Shown: positions 56,407 to 64,000 of the stretch, one piece after another
How the letters are laid out: the number at the start of each line of letters is the position of its first letter
Position numbering within the stretch: position 1 is the first letter of the stretch
Source: Microthyrium microscopicum
Taxonomy: Eukaryota > Ascomycota > Dothideomycetes > Microthyriales > Microthyriaceae
Direction of reading: 5' to 3'
Length of the DNA stretch: 64,000 nt
Assembly: GCA_010405405.1 (NCBI GenBank)
Contig: MU004235.1
Location: forward strand, 1,006,538-1,070,537
Program-made: the position numbers and the translations under genes
Notes under the pieces: generated by a model
Told to the model about the DNA's origin: nothing
Seen by the model: only the letters and a program-made list of their open reading frames with translations
Databases searched by the model: none

Positions 56407-58035
56407 CGAGAGTATAATGAAATTATTGATTAAGTTGACCAGCTTTGTGATTACGTGAGGAAGATTCCGTGCAATTCAAGATACTCTACAACAACGGAGT
56501 CAATGGCCGAATATGATATCAAATTACAACTTCAACCGAAAAAGCAACCACAGATGAAATCATTTAAGTTTACTTTTCTTCCCCTCGAACAGAAACCCGG
56601 AATTCGCCAAAAGCTAATCTACAAAGTTCAAGCCACAGCCGTAGAAGGATCGGAGTGCCAAGGGTACTGGACCCTGTTTTAACATGTTTTCCAAGCTAAC
56701 AAGTTCACGATAGGCGTTGGACTGATATGCAGTTGGGCTTGATTGGACTATGTGGGGAGATTTGCATGGTGGCTTTGGGGGGTCAGGTAAAATTGGTGGG
56801 CTATAAATCAGGAGTTGGAATATCTTGAGTTTCAACGTTTCATTGTAGACTGGGTTTCTGGGGATCGTCAAGGGTCATTTCAGGAGATGGATAGGAGATG
56901 TTTGTTTGGTTTGGTTGATGAGAAGAAGTAGTTGGAAGAAAATTCTGGAGTTTGGGTTTGAAATGGGTGTGAATGTTAAAACTTCATTGTTGCAGAGATA
57001 AATTCGAATTGTTGGGCTTGAATATTGATACACAAGAAAGCTGGATCAAATCTGAGCACACGCGAGTAGGAATTGATTGGTTTGGCTGCTGTGGGTGTAC
57101 GAGGTGGGCGCCGACAGGGCTGCAGGTCGGGAATATTTATATCTTGAACTTGACCTTAGAAGTGTAAAAAGAAAGAGAGACTCTGTTGAATGGCAAGGGC
57201 CTGCATTGGACGATTGAATTTTGGAGGTAGCCGAGTACTCGGAGAGCTGAAATGCAGGTATTACGACCTCTTATATATCACGCTATAACGGATATACGGC
57301 TGAAGGGTGCATATTTAGAGGTACTCGCTTGGTAGTACCTTGGTGGGCATAGAGTCCTTGTACAGCTGAGCTGTGTACATTTGATGTAGTACGTAAGTTC
57401 GTAGTGGTAGTGGACCAAGAAGTAAATGTTGTTGGTCACAGTAATAAAAGCAGTCATATCTTCAAGTATAGATGTACATATAAGCTATATATATAATGTG
57501 ATAATGTTATAAGGAAACAGGTGACGCAGATTGTAATTTCGTGTGTCTAACCCTTTACCCTCGTCAAGAGCCTCTCCATCAAACATTCAGATCTGCTGCT
57601 GTACAACCACATCGTGCTTGATTTGAACTGCGAAGGGGGAAAAAGCTACTCTCCATCTCACCAGCAGCACATTTTCCAAAAGGACCATTGATCTACGCTA
57701 CTTTAATCGCCTTAAACTCCATCGCATCTCCAGCGAGCCCAGCCTTAGAGGGATCGCCGTTCTTGGGGGCCAGCCAATTGTCTGGAACTCTCCGACATCT
57801 GAAGCCCACCACTCCACCTTTGGGCACTCACTCACTTCGACAAGCCACCGCCTTGCAGCCACTTCTTCCACTATTCTACTCTGTCACGCAGTCAGGCCTG
57901 CTTCAACATCTACTTCTGTATCCTGCTGTTCTTCTGCAAATCTCACATGTCCCTTGACCTCCTCGCCTCCTCCCTCCTAACTATCTCCCCGCCGTCTCCC
58001 CTCCTTTCCCGTCGCCGACTACATCTCTCTCCACC
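56407..58035. other. intergenic, promoter and C/T-rich leader of the next gene
   Basis: A 1.6-kb gap. The first kilobase holds no supported gene. From about 57550 the sequence becomes strongly C/T-rich, as in fungal 5' leaders. An ATG at 57947 opens a 67-codon frame that overlaps the real start at 58036 out of frame and could be an upstream ORF if the mRNA begins before it. Confidence 0.5.
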
Positions 58036-61000
58036 ATGGCCGACGACAAGCACCATCATGGTGTCTCCAAATTTCTCAAGGAACGATGGCGCAGCAAATC
58101 AAACCCCGACGAGCCCAAGAACCTGCCTGCCGGAACTGGTCAAAATCTAGACGACTTCTTAAGACCCTCCAACTCTACCACTACACCAAGAACCCGCCCT
58201 GTCGTACCCCTCGCCCCAAAAATCGACATTGCCGCTGCACAAAGATGGGCTGGCAATTCAGCTGAGCTCAAGAGCGGGAATAATGGCATGCAGACTCCAT
58301 CGTCTTTGAAAGCAAGAGGAAGCCAGAAAAAGCCACGGCGACCCAATCTGACCGTTACGTTTTCCACGGCTCACGATATAATTGGTGAGGGTGGTGAAGA
58401 ATGCGATGATCCCACAAGTACAATATCAATGCAAAGATCAAAGGGCTATCGATCGAGTCTGCGCCGAAAACCTGTTGCACCTGGTGTCCCCGACGAGAAC
58501 CAGGCTGGAAGATCAACTGGTACACCCCCTCCCGGTGCACGACCGGCGCCAAGTCGTCATGACGATGATATGCACCCTGGTTTTGGTGCCAAAAGAGATG
58601 CTAACGATGCGGCTGCAATTGCATATCGCCAATTAGTAGGAGATAATCCCGAGGATCCACCTCCAGAAAACCCTTTCGACGATTTTGTCCCCAAACTACT
58701 GAAGCGCACTCCCACGGGGTTTCAAGGGAGAAATGCAAGTGGAGATAGTCGCCATAGACAAGGGAGCATGAGCAGCATGTACTCTGACGAAGGAAGTGCG
58801 GAAGGCAGCCCTGCCACTGGCAGACCGCCGGCCAGCGAAAATCCCTTCAAATTACCCGAATTCTCCTCCTTCAAGGATGACTCTCCTCTTGATTTTAGCT
58901 CCAAATTTGATTCTCCAAAGCGATCCGACACCCATCATTCAGCTCGCTCGCCAGTGGAGGTACATGACAAAATCCAGCGAATGCGGCAGGAAGAAGGGCG
59001 TGTTCTGCATCAGAATGCGAGAAGGTCAATCATAGAGCTCGCAGAAGATAATCCAATCGCACCGCAGCAAAATCCTAGAGCACGCGCACCATCGGCCTCG
59101 TCTGCAGAAAGCGACCAAATATACGACATGTATCAATCCTACTCTCCGCAACAGGACAGGCAACGCTCGCCTGAAAAGTCTCGGAATGCTCCCCCTCCTC
59201 CGATGACTTCTGCACCCCCTCCGCCTCGAGGACCACCTATACAAAGAGAACCCCGTTTACCCGTACTTCCAGACACATATCAAGTCCCAATCCAACCTGT
59301 AGCCACACCCGCAAACATTAGACACGATCTTACTCCCGAGCCCCAAATGCGTCAGCAACCTCTACCTGTTAGAAGTGCTCCAGGGCCTCTTCCCATTCCA
59401 GGGCCAGGCGCGCAGAGAGACGCCACAACATCTAAACCACTACCTTCTCCGTTATCCATTCCCGGCAAAGACAATGATTATTTCAATGGCGCACGCGCTC
59501 CCGAGCCACAGTCAGTAGCATCAGTTTACAATAATCAATCGACTAGGAATATGCACGACTACAAAACTCCGGCAACGGCAACTTCTATGAAAACACCTGC
59601 CTCGGCGTTTTCACAAATGGCTCTCGAAGATTTTGGCAATCGATGTTCACATATGAAAGGAGTATTTCGGCTACAAGCAGAATTCGAGAAGCCGATGTCA
59701 GAATATACTGCATCACAGTGGCTTCGAGCGGCAGCTTGGTGGTTTGTCAAAGGCCGTAATGGTCTGGAGCAGCTGATTCGAGGCCGGCCGGCATCACGAG
59801 AAGGAACACCAGCATCAGCTAGACCGCAAGAACTACTACAGCAACCTCATGTTGATTTGGCCAAGTGCTGGTGGATATTGACCGAGATACTGTCCACACA
59901 TAAACAATTACCACCCGCCATGGAACCCGGAATGCCTTACAATGCACGCGCAACTGCGGCAGCATCAGCTGGAGACATGAAATCAGCTGAATTCTTCGAC
60001 GGCTGTGACATTTTGAATGCAAATCTCAAAGGTGTAGTGTCATCGATGAACAAAAACCGCATGATGCCTCCGACCAATGCTTTGATAGCGGGACAAGATC
60101 AAACAATCTGGATACCATACCCACCCTTTGCACCAGATGTCCTACCCATTCTCTCTGGAAGCAGAAGTCGGTCGCTGACAGGAGGCGCGCCAACACAAGT
60201 CTTTGATCCCTTATCGGTCATGGGTGTAGCAGACACTAAGAGTGATTTTGCCTATTATCGATGGTTTGTCAAAGTTAGTATTGGCTCCATGGACGACCTC
60301 TCTGAGCAGGTTACGCTCCTTTGTCTGTTTTCAGTTATGCGTACCCGGAATGAATGGCACCCAAAGGTTGCAATTTGTACCCAGAAGGAACTGGTAACGA
60401 TTTGTATCACTGGGGACCGTAAAGTAGGCCCTTCCTGGGAGGATGTCAAGTGGAGCGAACAGGACAACTCGCTGCAAATCAAGCTGGCAAACGGATACCT
60501 GATGAATGCGCAGCTAAACGAAGCCGATTATCGAACATTCGTCAGCATGTACCAAAAGGCTTTCGCAGTTCAGACAAGCTTGTTTCCGCTGGACGATGAG
60601 CATATAACTTTCGAGGCTTCGATTTACGAGTTTCAATATACCGACACCATTCGCCCGCCAGTATTCCCTATGGAGAGAATGAAGCGATGTCGAGTACGGT
60701 TACTCGGGAAAACAGAGACTCGAGCAGATACCGCTGGAACGCGAGTATTTTACCGCGGGCAAAGAATCATGATTACTACAAGCCCAAAAAACCGGACACT
60801 TGCAAGCGTTAGCCACGATTTGAGCGTTCAATACCCTGTTATCCTCGAAATGCTCACCGAAACACTACCGACTGGAGAGAGTCTTCCGGCTATGGCGCTG
60901 CATGTCAAGGAAGAACATCGAGATACAACACTGTTCATGGTATTTGGACAGTTGTCAGATCGCCAAATGATGTATAGCGCTTTGGGTCAATCTGACCTCA

Positions 61001-62034
61001 ACCAAGATGAGTCTCAATATGCGGCTCTGCGTCTTAAGAAGCTGTCCATCGAACCAGCAATTGACGTCGAAATGAAAGGACCACACAACCCCTTGGGACG
61101 CATGCAATGGCAAGAAATTACCGTCATCAACAAAGATCCTCGCTCACCCGACAACGACTTTGGCCAAACCGTTCAATCAGACAGCCTACGAATCGTTGCT
61201 CAAGGCGCAGGCGGAACCATAACAGATCGCATCAACGTGGGTCCCGGCGAGTTACGTCTCCGTCTCGCCAATGATGGCACACCAACTGTGACGGTCCTCC
61301 GCCAAGCCCAAGATGATTGCTCCATGACCTTTGACCGCCGTGTCGCCCCCTTTACTCCCGAACAAGCCGAAGAACTCCACCACGCCGTCTACATATACCC
61401 AACGAAGCGCACATTCACCTTCTTTAACTTGATGGACTTGCACGCCTTTCAGGCCGCCATTACTTCCTTTGTTGTGAAATTTGACAGCCTCGCGCGCTCA
61501 TTCACCATTTCGCGGAGACGCCCTGTCACGGCACTGTCCAAACATAAGCGACTTGATGCGGCACTTACACGCATCCAGGTTGTCTCGTTTGACAATGATA
61601 GGCAAGTACAATTACTCGCATTCTTCAACGACGATGTCTCATGGGCGGACTCGCTTGGATTCGTGCTTAAAGGCGTTGATGTCTTTGAGCGGTATAACGG
61701 TGTCAAGCATGGTGCTGGGCAGAGCGGCGTACGCATTGTCGATGCCAAATTCTGTTTGCCCAAGTCTGAGCGTCGTAAGGGTGGTCAGCGGTCAGAGGAT
61801 ATCGATCGCCCATTCTTATGTCTCGATATGCCAGAGTACCCAGGCGAGAACGACGACATCTGGATCGGCTTCGACGAAGATGAAGGTAAACATCTCCTTT
61901 AATCCCACTATATGTACTACTTACTAACACAATCTCTAGAACGGGAACGATTTTTAGCTGCTTTACCAGCACCAGCTACAGCGCCCTCACGAGGCATGTC
62001 GAGCATTTTGCGCGGACGAGGTGGATCGGGGTAG
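58036..62034 (+). CDS. large uncharacterised protein conserved-looking in filamentous fungi
   Basis: Exon 1 (58036-61885) and exon 2 (61940-62034) join over a 54-nt intron to 1314 residues. I cannot name the family. The N-terminal 500 residues are disordered and rich in Pro, Ser and Arg, with poly-proline patches such as APPPPMTSAPPPPRGPP. The part after residue 530 looks folded: MALEDFGNRCSHMKGVFRLQ, ASQWLRAAAWWFVKGRNGLE, KCWWILTEILSTHKQLPP, YYRWFVKVSIGSMDD, DVKWSEQDNSLQIKL and FNLMDLHAFQAAITSFVVKF. The C-terminus (SILRGRGGSG) is short and basic. Repeated strand-rich modules in the second half could be PH-like or other beta domains, but this is only an impression. The start is in an excellent context (CACCATGGCC). 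It is probably cytosolic: there is no signal peptide or membrane segment. Confidence 0.7.
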
Positions 62035-62487
62035 ATAGATGAACGATATGAGCTTTTGATCTTTTTATTTTATTCGTTTACTTTGGAGCATGGACGAAAA
62101 GCGAGCGTCAAATGGCATTATGAGCTGGTGCAATTAGCGCTGGACAGCGACTAACAATGATGAGCAAGGCGTAACATGTCTTTGAAATCTGTCTTTTTCT
62201 TAGCTAGGCTTGATTCCGTCTGGCATGATCTCCATTGCATACATGGATGCGAATTTGGCGTCATATTTGTGTAGCGAGTTGCAAGCGAGGCTAGATGCCA
62301 TTGCGATAAGATAGGAAATTCTATCTCTGTGCTATTTTCTTCTGTCACTTATACGTTTCTGTTGAGAGTGCGATCGCTTCTGGGTCATGATATTGCTGCG
62401 TACTGAACTGACTATATGAAACATAGATCAGTTGCCTTTCTCATATAATACTCATACACAACTACTCCTCTATCACATAACGAGACT
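62035..62487. other. intergenic, convergent 3' ends
   Basis: 3' flanks of the large uncharacterised gene (plus) and SEC8 (minus). No other feature is visible. Confidence 0.55.
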
Positions 62488-64000
62488 TTACCACAAAAAC
62501 TCACTCAATTGCAACTGGCGGTCCTCCAATCCTCGCTCGGCAGCAACAACAACCTCGCGCCGCTCACTTCTCAGATTCTCACTATAGCACAACTTCAACA
62601 GCGTCTGCATCTCCTCGTACGTAAATCCCGCCTCCTTGCCCTTAGCCTTCGCCTCGGCAATCACCGCATCCGGCCCTGCGCTGAACAGGTCAAAATACAC
62701 CGCCGCTCGCCTCAATTGTGCGCCATCTTCAATGTTCTTGAGGTTCTGCTGCAGCACCAGCACGTTGAGCTGCATACGTGCACATCCGGCTGCATTCATG
62801 ACTTGAATATTTTGCGCGGCGGCAACAACGAGCGCGTCAAGAAGGGATGCGAGGCCGGTGGTGATGAATTTTTGGGCGGCGGGCGCGACGTGGGTGGAGA
62901 GTTCTTCGTCTATGCCGGCGAGGGCGGCGTTGAGGGAAACGATTTCAGGGTCTGGTTCGTGCAGGTCTTGGTCGAGAGCGAAGGTGCGTGCGAGGGACTT
63001 TTGTAAGTGGTGGACGACGTGCGCACGCGCATCAACGTGTAAGAGTCTTAATACGTCGGTGGCGAGTTGGTTGTAAGAAGATGTCACGCCGTCAAAGGCG
63101 GCGGCAGAGTCGTCGCTGAGCGGTAGGTAGACGTGGTCAGGCTCAGGGGTAGGTTGCGTCGCAATGAGAGTCCAGCGGCGGGCCTTGTCGAAGCGCTCAG
63201 AATGGCGGTTAGTGGAGGGGTCATTAGCGTGGGCGGAGATGAAGCGGAGGGCGGTGAGTTTTGAGGCGAGCCATTTCATAGAGGTCGAGAGGAGGCAAAG
63301 GGCGGCGAGGGCGCGGCGGTCTAGGATGAGATCTGCTTCTTCGACGGTAGTGTTTTGGAGGTCGGAGAGAAGGTGGGTGTTTTCTTTGTTGATTAGGTCG
63401 ATTCGAGCGGCATCGTCGGCGTTGAGAAGCTGATCGACCATTGCTTTGAGAGCGTCATCCTCGAGAAGTGAGGCAGATATTTTGAGACGTTTGCCGCTCT
63501 GGGGGTGAGGTTGAGTTCGTGATACGATTGCTTTTGACGAGTCAGTATGATAAAACAAGTCCAGAATTCTGGCTGGACTTACCTTTGAACCAGCCGCAGC
63601 ACTTATCATAGTAAGCTACGATCTGGGTAATGATCAATTGCGTAAAGGCTTGGTCATGAGGCAAGATATCTAACATCCGGCAAAATGCCTCGATCAGTTT
63701 ATAGAACTTGGCTGTTCCTTTGAATATTGGTTTCTTCGCATTGAATTGCCATAAAGGATCCTGAGTGAAGGCGTCGACTTCAATAAAAGTCTGAGCACTC
63801 ATTTCAACTAGTGTTTCGTCTAGTTGTGGTAAGAAGACATTGATCAAAAAGTCGTCCAAAAACGACGTTAGGGTGCTCATAGCAATGTCTGAGGACGAAG
63901 GTACTACTTCCTTTAGGCGATTGAGGAATGTCAATGATGGCGGAAGTAAAATCGCCATATTGAAGACGGTTGGTTCGACAAGTAATTTGTGTCCAGTGGC
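62488..64000 (-). CDS. SEC8: exocyst complex subunit Sec8, N-terminal part outside the window
   Basis: The gene enters from the right edge on the minus strand. The visible exons are 64000-63583 and 63530-62488, joined over a 52-nt intron; together they encode about 487 residues of the C-terminal part. Sec8 is a rod-like subunit of the octameric exocyst, which tethers secretory vesicles at the hyphal tip and septa. Family-like stretches include GHKLLVEPTVFNMAILLPPS, VDAFTQDPLWQFNAKKPIFK and TQLIITQIVAYYDKCCGWFK, the last ending at the splice site. The rest is all-helical, as in the exocyst CATCHR fold, ending at QLQLSEFLW. Codons in the second exon are strikingly G/C-rich at third positions compared with the first. 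No break is seen within the visible part. Confidence 0.88.

Overview
This is nuclear DNA of a filamentous ascomycete. Three things show it: the genes are eukaryotic and monocistronic, they carry many 41-153 nt introns with GT..AG ends and CTAAC/CTGAC-like branch sites, and the proteins are fungal (DUF3405, fungal SLX4, SEN1, a RID/Masc1-type DNA methyltransferase, a CorA-like coiled-coil membrane protein). The protein style suggests Leotiomycetes (Helotiales), but that is inference from memory, not a search result. Exon joins below were worked out by eye from reading frames, splice signals and protein continuity. Every proposed join keeps frame, but none has RNA support.

Layout. 1-6 kb: the 3' part of a CorA-like membrane protein gene running off the left edge, a small secreted cysteine-containing protein, and a secreted PLC-like phosphodiesterase. 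6-14.4 kb: RID-like cytosine methyltransferase, RPL24 and COX4 divergent over under 300 bp, RQT4/TRIP4-like zinc-finger protein and SLX4 divergent. 14.6-26.5 kb: an uncharacterised coiled-coil protein, SEN1 helicase, DOM34/Pelota. 28-36.5 kb: adenine phosphoribosyltransferase, NIPA-type magnesium transporter, V-ATPase subunit E, vacuolar alkaline phosphatase. 38-40.3 kb: DUF3405 type II membrane protein. 40.3-45.9 kb: a gene-poor gap of 5.6 kb. 45.9-47.3 kb: two tandem paralogous genes for small unknown proteins. 47.6-52.8 kb: cytosolic phenylalanyl-tRNA synthetase alpha subunit and a UBA-like/ubiquitin-interaction protein. 53.2-56.4 kb: two tandem paralogous multi-pass membrane proteins of unknown function. 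58-62 kb: a 1314-residue uncharacterised protein. Right edge: C-terminal part of exocyst SEC8.

Most of the window is conserved housekeeping DNA, and the genes do not form a pathway or cluster. Several happen to act in translation or ribosome rescue (RPL24, RQT4, DOM34, FRS2) and RNA/DNA maintenance (SEN1, SLX4, RID-like). I see no tRNA, rRNA, transposon or CRISPR. The least explained parts are the two lineage-specific tandem duplications, a 105-codon open frame directly behind the alkaline phosphatase stop codon, the small secreted protein, a possible 39-residue membrane microprotein, and the 5.6-kb gap.
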